Source: Gammaproteobacteria bacterium (GTDB taxonomy: Bacteria; Pseudomonadota; Gammaproteobacteria; Pseudomonadales; Halieaceae). Taken from it: a stretch of DNA of 47,123 nucleotides. How positions within the stretch are numbered: the first letter of the stretch is position 1; every line of letters starts with the position of its first letter. Location of the stretch: positions 1-47,123 of the forward strand of contig JAUIMF010000018.1 of assembly GCA_030433415.1 (NCBI GenBank), in the 5' to 3' direction. Shown piece after piece: positions 1 to 8,726 of this stretch. Position numbers and translations under genes: made by a program. The notes under the pieces are model-generated. The model was not told where the DNA came from. It did not search any database and saw only the letters and a list, made by a program, of their open reading frames with translations.

Positions 1-2
1 GC

Positions 3-101
3 GCGGTGATGGATATGGTCGAGGAACTGCCCGAGGCGTATCAGCAGCGTGGCGATGAAAAAATCACGCCGTGGAGTGGTGAGCCGGTGATCGTAAGGTA
101 A
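3..101 (+). CDS. 3' end of an unidentified gene (partial)
   Basis: An open frame enters from the left edge and stops at TAA 99-101. It gives 32 residues, ending ITPWSGEPVIVR. The start lies outside the window and the tail shows no recognisable domain, so no function is assigned. It converges on the minus-strand GGDEF-EAL gene, whose stop is 26 bases further on. Confidence 0.45.
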   Translation, partial: AVMDMVEELPEAYQQRGDEKITPWSGEPVIVR

Positions 102-127
102 CGTGCCGCAGGCGGTAACCGTTGCGG

Positions 128-1849
128 CTAGGGTTCACGTTGCAGCCGCCGTGTGAAGGCACTGACGTTATCGGGGCGGGCGAGCCGGTAGCCCTGGGCG
201 TACTGGATTCCCAGCAGTTTGCAGACATGCAACTGCTCATCGGACTCGATGCCCGCCACCGCGAGCCGAATGTTCAGCTGGTCGGCCAGCGCCTTGAAAC
301 CGCGCAGAAACACCAGAGTTTTCTCGCCTTCCTCGCGCTCCAGTTCGTGGATCATGCTGCCGTCGATTTTGACCTTGCTGATGGGTAGGCGAAGCATGGG
401 CGCCACCGAAGAAAGCCCCTTGCCAAAGTTTTCCAGCGTAATGCCAAAGCCACAGGCAGCCAGATCGCGTAGCCGACGTTCCACAATGTGAGCTTGCATC
501 TGCAGCGTGGTCTCTGAGACCTCCAGTTCAATGGTCGGAGGAGGCACACCGTGCGCCGTGGTGGTTTGTACGAGCAATTCGAGCAGGTTCGCGTCGAGAA
601 GCTGCTGCGACGACAGGTTCAGCGACAGGTACAGTTCGTTGTCGATCTTCAGCCAGCGGGCAAAAGTGCTAATTGCCTGCTCAATTACCGTTTCGCCAAG
701 CTGGAAGATCAGGTCGCCGCTTTCGGCCATGGGAATAAACGTGCCCGGCAACAGCGCCTCGTTGTTGCTGGAACAGCGCGCCAGCGCTTCGGCGCCCGTA
801 ATCTTTTTTTGGTCCGCACTGTAGATCGGCTGGTACAGCACATAGATGTCGTGGTTGTGAATCGCGTGAGCCAGCTTGCGCTCCGCATTCTGGCGCCCGA
901 AAAACTCCTGCTGCATGGCGTCTTCGAAGAAGGCAATCTGCCCCGTTCCCGTGGCCTTCGCCCGGTACATGGCAACATCGGCAAACTTCATGAGTTCATC
1001 CGGGCTCCTGGAGTTTTGCGGTGCGATGGCAATGCCGACGGAAATACTGGTGGAGATTTGATGATCGCCCACGGCAAACGGCTTCTCGAACAGGGCAATC
1101 AATCGTTTTGCGACTACTGCGGCGTGGTGGGAGTCTTGTAGTCCCGGCAGCAGGATCGCGAACTCATCGCCACCGAGTCGGCCAAAGAATTCATTGCCGC
1201 GAAGCGTGTCACTGATTCGCTGCGTAACCCCTCGCAGTAGGCCATCGCCTGCCTGATGGCCGTAGGTGTCATTGACGCTTTTGAACTTGTCGAGATCAAA
1301 AAGCAGCAGCGCAAGGCTCGTGTCTTCTTTGCGGGACCCGTCGATGGCGCGGCGCAGGCTCTTGTCGAAGCGGGTACGATTGTAGAGTCCGGTAAGCGTA
1401 TCGGTGTCAGCGCGGGTTTCGGCGTCTTTGACCGCTTGCTCCAGCTCAAAGCGTGCCCGGGCCTGCATCACCACTCGCGATAGTTTGCTGACATTGATTT
1501 CGTGCTTGAGCAAAAAATCCTGGGCGCCCGCGCGAATACAACGTAGGGCGAGATCTTCGTCCTCAGAGTTACTAATGACAACGATGGCGGTGCCACGAGC
1601 TTTGCCGCTATGGCGCAGTTCCGTGAGCAATTCAAAACCATCTCGCCCCGGCATGATGTAATCGAGCAATATCAGATCGTAGCGGTTTTCGAGCACGGCC
1701 TTGAGCCCCTCGTCAAAGCCTGTTGCCTCTGAAAGCTGGGCGTTGAACTGCGGTGCTTTTTGCAGCGTGCGTCGTACAAGTTCGCGGTCGACCTGATCGT
1801 CATCGACGATCAAAACCCTCATGATGGCGGGTGGAACATCAATGCTCAT
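128..1849 (-). CDS. Response regulator with GGDEF and (degenerate) EAL domains
   Basis: A cytoplasmic output protein of a two-component system, predicted to act on cyclic di-GMP. Residue numbers are from the ATG at 1849, which overlaps the upstream regulator's stop as ATGA. An in-frame start 27 codons earlier would run deep into that gene and is less likely. The N-terminal REC domain has the acidic cluster DDD (16-18) and a phospho-acceptor Asp at 63 (LLDYIMPG). The GGDEF motif is intact (226-230), so diguanylate cyclase activity is plausible. The position of the inhibitory RxxD site reads RGNE. The EAL domain keeps EAL (354-356), but the metal-binding DDFGTG motif is LENFGKG (E473-N474), which suggests weak or absent phosphodiesterase activity. 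It is the last gene of the four-gene signalling operon. Confidence 0.88.
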   Translation of the reverse strand: MSIDVPPAIMRVLIVDDDQVDRELVRRTLQKAPQFNAQLSEATGFDEGLKAVLENRYDLILLDYIMPGRDGFELLTELRHSGKARGTAIVVISNSEDEDLALRCIRAGAQDFLLKHEINVSKLSRVVMQARARFELEQAVKDAETRADTDTLTGLYNRTRFDKSLRRAIDGSRKEDTSLALLLFDLDKFKSVNDTYGHQAGDGLLRGVTQRISDTLRGNEFFGRLGGDEFAILLPGLQDSHHAAVVAKRLIALFEKPFAVGDHQISTSISVGIAIAPQNSRSPDELMKFADVAMYRAKATGTGQIAFFEDAMQQEFFGRQNAERKLAHAIHNHDIYVLYQPIYSADQKKITGAEALARCSSNNEALLPGTFIPMAESGDLIFQLGETVIEQAISTFARWLKIDNELYLSLNLSSQQLLDANLLELLVQTTTAHGVPPPTIELEVSETTLQMQAHIVERRLRDLAACGFGITLENFGKGLSSVAPMLRLPISKVKIDGSMIHELEREEGEKTLVFLRGFKALADQLNIRLAVAGIESDEQLHVCKLLGIQYAQGYRLARPDNVSAFTRRLQREP

Positions 1850-2277
1850 AAATGTGTCGCCTCGCCGCCGGTGTTTTGGGACCAGAATTCCCTCAGCACC
1901 TGCGTAAACCGTTGCGGATTGGCCGAGCATTCGTCTTTAAGCAGATATCCTGTGACCTGCAGGCGTCGGCTCTCGACGACGTCCTCCCGACGTTTTGAGG
2001 TGGTGAGGACATAGACCGCGGTATCGGCGAGTGCGTCGTCGGCGCGCAGCTCCCGCAAAAATTCCAGACCGCCCATGCGGGGCATATTCAGGTCCAAAAG
2101 AACGAGCAGCGGGGACTCGAGGTCCTCGGACCTGAGCCGATCCAGAGCTTCCAGACCATTGGCGGCATGAATCAGCCGATAGCGAAGATTGGAGCGTGAG
2201 AGAATGCGCTCTACCAGCATGACGTCGACCTCGTCGTCTTCGACGAGCAGGATCGACAGGGGTGGGCGTGTCTGCAT
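1846..2277 (-). CDS. Single-domain response regulator (Rcp1/CheY-like)
   Basis: A 143-residue stand-alone receiver domain. It has the acidic pair at 14-15 (VEDDEVD), the phospho-acceptor Asp62 (LLDLNMP), a Thr-rich switch region (VLTTSKR) and the conserved Lys (YLLKDE). There is no output domain, so it should relay phosphate or bind a partner protein. The sequence style is that of receivers paired with phytochrome-type kinases (Rcp1-like). Its ATG directly abuts the stop of the histidine kinase gene, and its TGA overlaps the next start by four bases, so all three should be translationally coupled. It may be an intermediate or a competing sink for phosphate from the kinase. Confidence 0.9.
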   Translation of the reverse strand: MQTRPPLSILLVEDDEVDVMLVERILSRSNLRYRLIHAANGLEALDRLRSEDLESPLLVLLDLNMPRMGGLEFLRELRADDALADTAVYVLTTSKRREDVVESRRLQVTGYLLKDECSANPQRFTQVLREFWSQNTGGEATHL

Positions 2278-4173
2278 CTAGGCGCTCCCCTCGGCGATAT
2301 CCGAAATATGGGTATCTTCGTCGGCGGGTGTAAGGGGCCAGCGTACCGTGAAGCGGCTCCCCCGACCCTCGGCTGAATCCAGGGTGATCGATCCACGCTT
2401 GCTTTTAATAACCTTGCGCACAATCGCCAGACCCATGCCGCTGGATTCCACATCGTCGCGAGACTGGAGCGTGGTGAACAGCGAAAAGATCTTTTCGTGG
2501 TACTCCGGTGCAATGCCCGGGCCATTGTCGCTGACCGAGAACTCCACGAAGTCGTCGTCGACATCATCGACGCTGAAGACAACTTCACCCCGGTCTTTGT
2601 CGTTGTACTTCACCGCGTTGCTGATCAGGTTCTGAATCACCTGACGCAACGGTACCCGTCGAGAAGTCAGTGATGGCATGGTCCCGGTAACGCTTACAGT
2701 GCAGGCTTCGGGCACATTCACGAGGTCGATGGCTTCGGTTACCACATCGGCCAGACTCAGCTGCTCGACCGGTGATTCGAGGCGTCCAACGCGAGAGTAA
2801 GCCAGCAGGTCTTCAAGTAGTTGCTCCATGCGCTTTACCCGGCTGCGCAGCAGGTCAAAGTGCTGCTTCGACGTGTCGGGGAGCACCTGTGCGCAATCCT
2901 CTTCGATCCATTGGGCAAGGTTGTCAATCGCCCGCAAAGGAGAGCGCAGGTCATGAGAGGCAACGTAGGCAAAGTTGTCGAGTTCTGTATTGCTGGCCTT
3001 GAGCTGCTCCTCGCGGCGCATAAGATCGCGAGTCAGGGCTTCAGATTGGTCTAGGAGCTGCGCGGTGCGCTGGTGGGCGTCGCGTAACGCCTCGCCCGCT
3101 CTGGCCAGCAGGCCGATCTCGTCTTTGCGTTCGCTGCCGGGTACGTGCTCGAGTGCTACCCCGCGGCCGAGTTGCTCAATCGCATCGGTAACGGCGTTGA
3201 CTGGCCGGATCACGCTGCGGCCCAGCCACAGGGCGATGGCGAAAGCCGCAAACACAAGACAGGCAAATACCAGCAAAACAACTTGCCTGGCCCGCTCCAG
3301 TTTGACCCTCACGGAAAGCACGGATTGTGCCTGGCGGGTCGCAATGAAGTTGCGGATGTCCGCCGATAGGCGGTTCAGCTCGTTGGTATTACCGGCAATG
3401 ACCACGTTGGTATGAAAAATAAGATTGCGGTCGATCTGTATCAACAGATTGAATGCCCGCTTCAACTCGATCAGCAGACGTGATACATCACCCGCCTGCT
3501 GCGCGGTTTGCTCTTCAGCGGCCAGGGCCAGGCGAGAAAAGTACTCCTCACTGTCGTCAATCAGAATTAAAAAGCGCTCCTGCAATGCGTATTCGTGAGT
3601 GCGAAGATAGCTCTCGGCAGTCACCTCGGCGTCGAAAATCTGCTGCAACTGAGCGGCAGAGTTCAGGTGTTCCGCGCCATCGGTGGTCACGAGCAAGTGG
3701 TCGATCGAAACCACCTTCGCCACTGCATCCACAAACAGGTCGCGCAGAACGCCTTGTTGCACACTCAATTCACCGGCAATCAGTCCCAGACTGTCGATGT
3801 GTTCGGGCAGAGATCCGTAGATTCGGGCCATGGGCTCATAAAGTTCGCTGGCCAATTCGCCCACGGCGCTCGCTTCGACCTGTTCGAACAGCGCCTGCGA
3901 AGCGGCGAGGGACTCACGAAGCTGATCGAGCACCATGTCATTGGGAGACAGCCGGTAGGCCAGTATCAGTCGCTGAAGCTCCGACGCATCACGCTCGATA
4001 TCCAGCAGTACGCGATAGCCCTCATTGAGCTTCGCAAACTTCTGGAACTCATCTGACGCGCTACGCGACGCCAGCAGGTTAGCGACGCCGATAAAAGCAC
4101 CCAGCAGGACCAGTAGCGCCAGACCGATCGCTATGCGTTGGGTAATGGATAGTCTGGTCAGCAGCGCACTCAA
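2278..4173 (-). CDS. Membrane sensor histidine kinase with HAMP domain
   Basis: A 631-residue two-component sensor. TM1 spans about residues 12-34 and TM2 about 298-318. The 260-residue segment between them is helical and periplasmic. HAMP (about 318-370) and a coiled coil follow. The HisKA motif carries the phospho-acceptor His407 (ASHDLRSPLR). The HATPase domain shows the N box (NLISNAVKYN), G1 (DNGPGIAP) and G2 (GMGLAIVRK). The gene lies 18 bases after the stop of a solute-binding protein gene and directly abuts the response regulator gene. The neighbour suggests that a periplasmic ligand-loaded binding protein may be the input, but this is inference. The ligand is unknown. Confidence 0.9.
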   Translation of the reverse strand: MSALLTRLSITQRIAIGLALLVLLGAFIGVANLLASRSASDEFQKFAKLNEGYRVLLDIERDASELQRLILAYRLSPNDMVLDQLRESLAASQALFEQVEASAVGELASELYEPMARIYGSLPEHIDSLGLIAGELSVQQGVLRDLFVDAVAKVVSIDHLLVTTDGAEHLNSAAQLQQIFDAEVTAESYLRTHEYALQERFLILIDDSEEYFSRLALAAEEQTAQQAGDVSRLLIELKRAFNLLIQIDRNLIFHTNVVIAGNTNELNRLSADIRNFIATRQAQSVLSVRVKLERARQVVLLVFACLVFAAFAIALWLGRSVIRPVNAVTDAIEQLGRGVALEHVPGSERKDEIGLLARAGEALRDAHQRTAQLLDQSEALTRDLMRREEQLKASNTELDNFAYVASHDLRSPLRAIDNLAQWIEEDCAQVLPDTSKQHFDLLRSRVKRMEQLLEDLLAYSRVGRLESPVEQLSLADVVTEAIDLVNVPEACTVSVTGTMPSLTSRRVPLRQVIQNLISNAVKYNDKDRGEVVFSVDDVDDDFVEFSVSDNGPGIAPEYHEKIFSLFTTLQSRDDVESSGMGLAIVRKVIKSKRGSITLDSAEGRGSRFTVRWPLTPADEDTHISDIAEGSA

Positions 4174-4191
4174 GTCTGAGCGTCCCGTCGC

Positions 4192-5511
4192 CTAGGCCAG
4201 AAGTAACTCGTACCAGCGTTGCAGCGAGTACTCGTAGTTCTTCATCACCGTGTTCCAGACTGCAACGTCCTGAAAACGCCGCTCGTAGGAGCCGCCATTG
4301 CGAACCGTGCCGGCCTGCACAGCGACGTTGCCATCGGGGTCACGCAGCGGCTCACTGGTCTCGCGTCCGTCGTACCAGTAGCCCCATTCATTCTCGGTCA
4401 TCAGTACCCGGGACCGCTGGGGGTTGGAGATGTAGTAGCCCTGGCGAGAGATAAAGGCGCCGGGCCAGCCGCTGAGCCACCAGTTCATGTATTTATACGC
4501 CGCGTCCAGCACGTTGCCCTGGCAGGCCCGCGAAATACACATCACACCGTGCCAGCCGCGGTAGCCTTCTTTGGGGGCTGCATACGTGACCGGCGTGCCC
4601 AGTCCATTTGCCGCTGCCACACCCGGCGAGAACATGCTCTCGATCACGACGCGTCCACTGGTCATGAAGTCCACGGATTGGGGTACGGAGCTCCAGAAAC
4701 CACTGAACTGGCCGTCGCGCTTGTACTCTCGCAGTATCTCGAACAGTTGATCGAGCTCGGCCGTACTCATGTCCGACAGGTCATTAAAGTGCATCAATCC
4801 ACGGGCCTGAGCGGCCAGTGCCAGGTCGAACAAGCCAATTGTTGGCGCATTGACGATGCCCACGCGGCCGCGCCACTGGGGATCCAGCAGCCAGCCCCAG
4901 CTTTCGGTTTCGTAAGCGACGCCCCGCGGTATGACGCGCGTGTTGTAGCCAAAGGAATCGACGTTGTGCACATAGGGTAAAAACGAAATCTCGCCCGTGT
5001 GGTTTTCACCCAGAGAACCGTCATCCTGTACGTTGATGATGCGATGGGGTGCATCGCCAAGGCCGATTTTTGTATCCTCGGTAAGCTGCCCGGTTCGGGT
5101 CAGACTGTTGATCTCGTCCCAGTAGGTCAGACGCTCCGTCTGAATGGGTTGGATCGCACCCGCGCGCCACAACTGGCGGATACTGTCGGTCCACTGCTCG
5201 TAAACGTCGTAGCTGTCGGGTCGCGTAGAGGCTTTGTGAATCAGCTCGCCTTCGCCTCGGGGTTCATAAACGATATCGATGCCCAGGTCTTCCATCGCAC
5301 GCTGTCGCAGCGTTTCGCGCAAGGTGACGTGGGTGCCCAGCACGCGCAGTGTCGGTCGCTCCTGTGTGATCACATAGGGAGCTTTCGCGCCCAGTGCTAC
5401 GGCGGTGGTGGCTGTGACAAATCCTCGCCGGGACATGCCGGGCGAGGGCGAGGCACCCTGGCTCGGCGTCGTTGCTGAGCGTTGTGTGTCTGCGCTGTTG
5501 TTGCTCTTCAT
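4192..5511 (-). CDS. Tat-exported ABC-type solute-binding protein (PotD/extracellular SBP family)
   Basis: A periplasmic substrate-binding protein of the polyamine/iron-type family, about 439 residues. It begins with a low-complexity Ser/Pro stretch and then a twin-arginine signal (SRRGFVTATT), so it should be exported folded. ATG 5511 is preferred over a TTG six bases upstream because AGAGGGGG sits about 8 bases before it. No ABC permease or ATPase is nearby. Instead the gene is first in an operon with a histidine kinase and two response regulators, which points to a sensory role rather than import. The ligand cannot be told from sequence. The polyamine assignment is family-level only. Confidence 0.78.
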   Translation of the reverse strand: MKSNNSADTQRSATTPSQGASPSPGMSRRGFVTATTAVALGAKAPYVITQERPTLRVLGTHVTLRETLRQRAMEDLGIDIVYEPRGEGELIHKASTRPDSYDVYEQWTDSIRQLWRAGAIQPIQTERLTYWDEINSLTRTGQLTEDTKIGLGDAPHRIINVQDDGSLGENHTGEISFLPYVHNVDSFGYNTRVIPRGVAYETESWGWLLDPQWRGRVGIVNAPTIGLFDLALAAQARGLMHFNDLSDMSTAELDQLFEILREYKRDGQFSGFWSSVPQSVDFMTSGRVVIESMFSPGVAAANGLGTPVTYAAPKEGYRGWHGVMCISRACQGNVLDAAYKYMNWWLSGWPGAFISRQGYYISNPQRSRVLMTENEWGYWYDGRETSEPLRDPDGNVAVQAGTVRNGGSYERRFQDVAVWNTVMKNYEYSLQRWYELLLA

Positions 5512-5740
5512 GCGCAACCCCCTCTGTGCAGGTGGTCTTTACCCCAAGTGTAGGTCGATCCCATACGCTTTGTGGGTGATTGCCTTGATACTCCCGGCGG
5601 ATACGTCGCCAAACCATGATCCGTGTCATAAAAGTTGATCAAAGTGGAACAATCGGCGCGAATCGAAAGCCCGCCCGGCTGGTGTGGGGCTGTGGTAGCT
5701 TAAGCGCGGTGGAACGTTATTTTTTGAACAGGGATACGGC

Positions 5741-6742
5741 ATGAAGCTGGTTGTCTGCCTCGATGGCACCTGGAATCGTCCGGACGATGAATACCCCACC
5801 AACGTGGTCAAGATCGCCCGGAACCTGGTCAACGACTACACCACGCAAATGGTGTACTACGATCGTGGTGTGGGGTCGGGCGGCAAGATCGATCAACTGA
5901 TTGGCGGTGCCACGGGCTATGGCATTCAGGAGAACCTGGAGCAGGCCTACCGCTTTTTGGTGGAAAACTACACTGCCAGAAGCAAGATCTACATTCTCGG
6001 TTTCAGTCGTGGTGCCTACACCGCCCGCAGCCTTGGCGGCATGATTTACAAGTGCGGTCTGCTCGCCGGTGACAAGGCCGAGAAAATACCCGAGGTGATG
6101 AAGAAGTATCGCACGCGCACTCACCCCGACGATGCCCATATGGTTGAGTATCGTGACGAACACTGCGTGACCAATCGCGTTGAGTGTATTGGCGTGTGGG
6201 ACACGGTGGGGGCACTTGGCGTGCCAGCAGGCTTTGTGAGCAAGAAGCTCAGTGACTGGCGAAACGGTTTTCACGACGTCAAGCTCAATCGGCTGGTCAG
6301 GTATGCCTATCACGCCGTGGCGATCGACGAAGCCCGCGAAGCGTTCGAGCCCACTCTATGGAAGCAGTCCAGGTCGGCGCCCGGCAGCCAGGTAATGGAG
6401 CAGGTGTATTTTTCTGGCGCGCATTCTGATGTGGGTGGGGGTTATGAAGATTCGCGTCTATCAGACCTTGCTCTGGCCTGGATGCAGCACAAGGCCGAGG
6501 GGGCTGGGCTGAAGTTCCGCGCCGATCCACCGTATACCCCGGCCGGTGACGCGCTGGGATCCACCCACGATTCAGCCAGGGAATGGCCGTTACCCAAGGC
6601 GAGCCGCGATATCGCTCTGGATAACGACCTGACCAGTTTTCACGACAGCGTACGTGAGAAGATTCTGGGCGATCCCACCTACCAGCCGGTGAATTTGTTG
6701 GGCGGCGACCGAAAGGCACTGCTGAAGCGATTGAAGGGCTAG
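5741..6742 (+). CDS. DUF2235 alpha/beta-hydrolase-like protein
   Basis: 333 residues, opening with the family's signature CLDGTWN (6-12). A nucleophile-elbow motif GFSRG lies at 87-91 (candidate catalytic Ser89), followed by AYTAR. The later HSDVGGGY motif is also typical of DUF2235. The family holds predicted hydrolases, and some members are phospholipase effectors of type VI secretion. No secretion gene, PAAR/VgrG or immunity gene is seen here, so an effector role is not supported. There is no signal peptide, so it is probably cytoplasmic. It is divergent from the solute-binding protein gene across about 230 bases that contain no other gene. Confidence 0.85.
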   Translation: MKLVVCLDGTWNRPDDEYPTNVVKIARNLVNDYTTQMVYYDRGVGSGGKIDQLIGGATGYGIQENLEQAYRFLVENYTARSKIYILGFSRGAYTARSLGGMIYKCGLLAGDKAEKIPEVMKKYRTRTHPDDAHMVEYRDEHCVTNRVECIGVWDTVGALGVPAGFVSKKLSDWRNGFHDVKLNRLVRYAYHAVAIDEAREAFEPTLWKQSRSAPGSQVMEQVYFSGAHSDVGGGYEDSRLSDLALAWMQHKAEGAGLKFRADPPYTPAGDALGSTHDSAREWPLPKASRDIALDNDLTSFHDSVREKILGDPTYQPVNLLGGDRKALLKRLKG

Positions 6743-6783
6743 CTTGTGTGCTGGAGTCTCAAGCAAATGCGGATGCTTGGCGC

Positions 6784-7203
6784 GTGAACCGCAACGGAAG
6801 TTGTCTTTGTGGTCAGGTGAAGTTCGCAATACAGGGTGAAATGCGCGAACTTGTGGCGTGTCATTGCTCTGAGTGTCGAAAAGCCTACGGTTCAGCGTTC
6901 GGCGTGATCGCAGTCTGCGCTGCCGAGGATTTTTGCTGGCTGAACGGGCTGGAACATGTCACGCGTTACACGCAATCGCCAAACGTAACACGGCGCTTTT
7001 GCTCGAATTGCGGCTCTCCGCTACCCATCGTAGAGGAGGGGTATCCGCTCGTGGGTATACCAGCGGGTTTGATAGAGGGCAGCCTCGACATGAAAATTTC
7101 AGAACACATCTTCGTGGAATCCGGTGCCGACTGGTTCAGTTTCGACGACGGAGCGCCACAATACCCGGGGCCTTCGCCATCATCGCTGGAGAAGCGGGAG
7201 TGA
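6784..7203 (+). CDS. GFA (glutathione-dependent formaldehyde-activating)-family zinc protein
   Basis: A small zinc-binding protein of the GFA/CENP-V fold, about 139 residues. The cysteine ligands are visible as CLCG near the start, then CHCSEC, and later CSNCG. The family is named for a protein once thought to help formaldehyde react with glutathione. Most members have no proven reaction, so only the fold is secure. I prefer GTG 6784, directly before the RNGSCLCG core. A GTG at 6748 would add 12 residues and lies only 5 bases after the DUF2235 stop. It may be co-transcribed with DUF2235. Confidence 0.8.
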   Translation: MNRNGSCLCGQVKFAIQGEMRELVACHCSECRKAYGSAFGVIAVCAAEDFCWLNGLEHVTRYTQSPNVTRRFCSNCGSPLPIVEEGYPLVGIPAGLIEGSLDMKISEHIFVESGADWFSFDDGAPQYPGPSPSSLEKRE

Positions 7204-7252
7204 GCTGGTTAGTCGGGCGTTCGGTAAAAGTAGCAGTTTTTAGCGATTGCCG

Positions 7253-8569
7253 ATGAGTCCCGCCGACAGAAAACTCTACGACCGCCTGATCGAGATCGAA
7301 AAGGATATCGTCACTGTTGCCGATGACTTTCGGATTCTCGGTGCCATTCAATGGCCGCGTTCGGCCATCGATCAGTTTCTGGATAGCTGGCGCGCTGGTA
7401 ACCCGCGGATTCCCCGGGTCGAACTCACGCCACCATCGAATCTCAATGATGTGATCGCGAGCATGGCTTCGTGCATGCAGCGTACGCCGCGCGAACATCC
7501 CCTGGGCGAGGTGATCTGGAAAACAGCCTGGAGTTACTCCACGGCCGCCTACATGCTCAAATCCATGGGTACGCCGGATTTCACCGACCGTTCCGTTGAG
7601 CTCTACGGCCGGCCCGATACGCGCTGGGTGGATCAGAAGTTCACGGATCTGTCGGCGGCGGAATTCATGCTTCGCACCAGCAACGATCTTATGGACTCCA
7701 GTGTCATGCCCGGTGTCGACCGCATTTACTCTGCCGAGGAACTGGGTGCACAGCTTCGACAGCGCATCGACACGATCTTCGTGGACGACCCCATCGAGGT
7801 GGAAATCACGCCTGACCTTGCGTCCAAGGCCTCGGCCAGCAGCAAACGTGTGCGGTTGCGCGAGGATGCTCGGTTCTCAGCCCTGGATCTGGATCAGTTG
7901 TTCGAGCACGAGGTCATGATCCATTCTGCAACCATGCTCAACGGTTTGCACCAACCGCATTTCAACGTGCTGGGTATGGGCGCGCCTCGCACCACGCGTA
8001 CCCAGGAGGGCCTGGCGACGTTGGCGGAGCTGGTGACCGACGCCATGGATCTCACGCGGCTGCGGCGCATTGCGCTTCGGGTTCGGGCAGTTTCGCTCGC
8101 TCTCGCAGGCGCTGATTTTATCGATGTGTTCAGGATGTTTCTGGATGAGGGGCAGAGTGAAGAGGAGAGTGCCCAGTCTGCTGCGCGCATATTCCGTGGT
8201 GGTGACCCCGAAGGTGGCGGCATCTGCTTCACCAAAGACGGCGTGTACATCGGTGGACTGCTCGAGGTGCATACCTTTATGCGCACCGCCGTTCGCGACG
8301 GGCGGCCCGAACTGATTCCGCTGCTGTTCAGTGGCCGCGTCACGCTTGCCGACGCGATTGTGCTTGCACCCCTGGTCGACGAGGGATTGCTGGTAGGTCC
8401 GCGCTACATCCCGACCTGGGCTTCAGACCTGCGCCGACTCACGGCGAAGCTGACCTTTTATGCTTTTGTGGGTCGCATCGATCTGGGCAAGGTGGAACTC
8501 GATCACGCCGTGCACAAAGAGGATCGCTCAATCGACGAGTCGCCGGCTGAGGCCGACGGCGAGCGGTAG
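7253..8569 (+). CDS. DUF1704 / MATCAP-like metallopeptidase (QEGLA-motif protein)
   Basis: A 438-residue cytoplasmic protein of the family often annotated 'flavohemoglobin expression-modulating QEGLA motif protein'. The zinc-peptidase signature HEVMIH (219-224) and QEGLA (251-255) are both present, giving the His-Glu-His plus downstream Glu arrangement. Eukaryotic members (MATCAP) are tyrosine carboxypeptidases acting on tubulin tails. The bacterial substrate is unknown. ATG 7253 is preferred to a TTG two codons upstream. The 157 bases that follow, before the SDR gene, hold nothing I can name. Confidence 0.83.
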   Translation: MSPADRKLYDRLIEIEKDIVTVADDFRILGAIQWPRSAIDQFLDSWRAGNPRIPRVELTPPSNLNDVIASMASCMQRTPREHPLGEVIWKTAWSYSTAAYMLKSMGTPDFTDRSVELYGRPDTRWVDQKFTDLSAAEFMLRTSNDLMDSSVMPGVDRIYSAEELGAQLRQRIDTIFVDDPIEVEITPDLASKASASSKRVRLREDARFSALDLDQLFEHEVMIHSATMLNGLHQPHFNVLGMGAPRTTRTQEGLATLAELVTDAMDLTRLRRIALRVRAVSLALAGADFIDVFRMFLDEGQSEEESAQSAARIFRGGDPEGGGICFTKDGVYIGGLLEVHTFMRTAVRDGRPELIPLLFSGRVTLADAIVLAPLVDEGLLVGPRYIPTWASDLRRLTAKLTFYAFVGRIDLGKVELDHAVHKEDRSIDESPAEADGER

Positions 8570-8726
8570 CGAGGCATCGGCGCGGCGCAAAACACGCGTC
8601 CCACTGGCCGAACCGATACACCGCGCGCACGTCGCCGACGCAGCGACGATACGCCGAGTTTCCATCGCCGCGGATTAGCTGCTAGCGTCTACCTCAATCC
8701 AATAACAAACTCGCAGGAGCGCCTTT

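Noticed and set aside
5512-5740. Possible FNR/CRP box (TTGATCA) between the SBP and DUF2235 genes
   Set aside because: Only a short half match to TTGAT-N4-ATCAA. The arms do not fit the consensus spacing.
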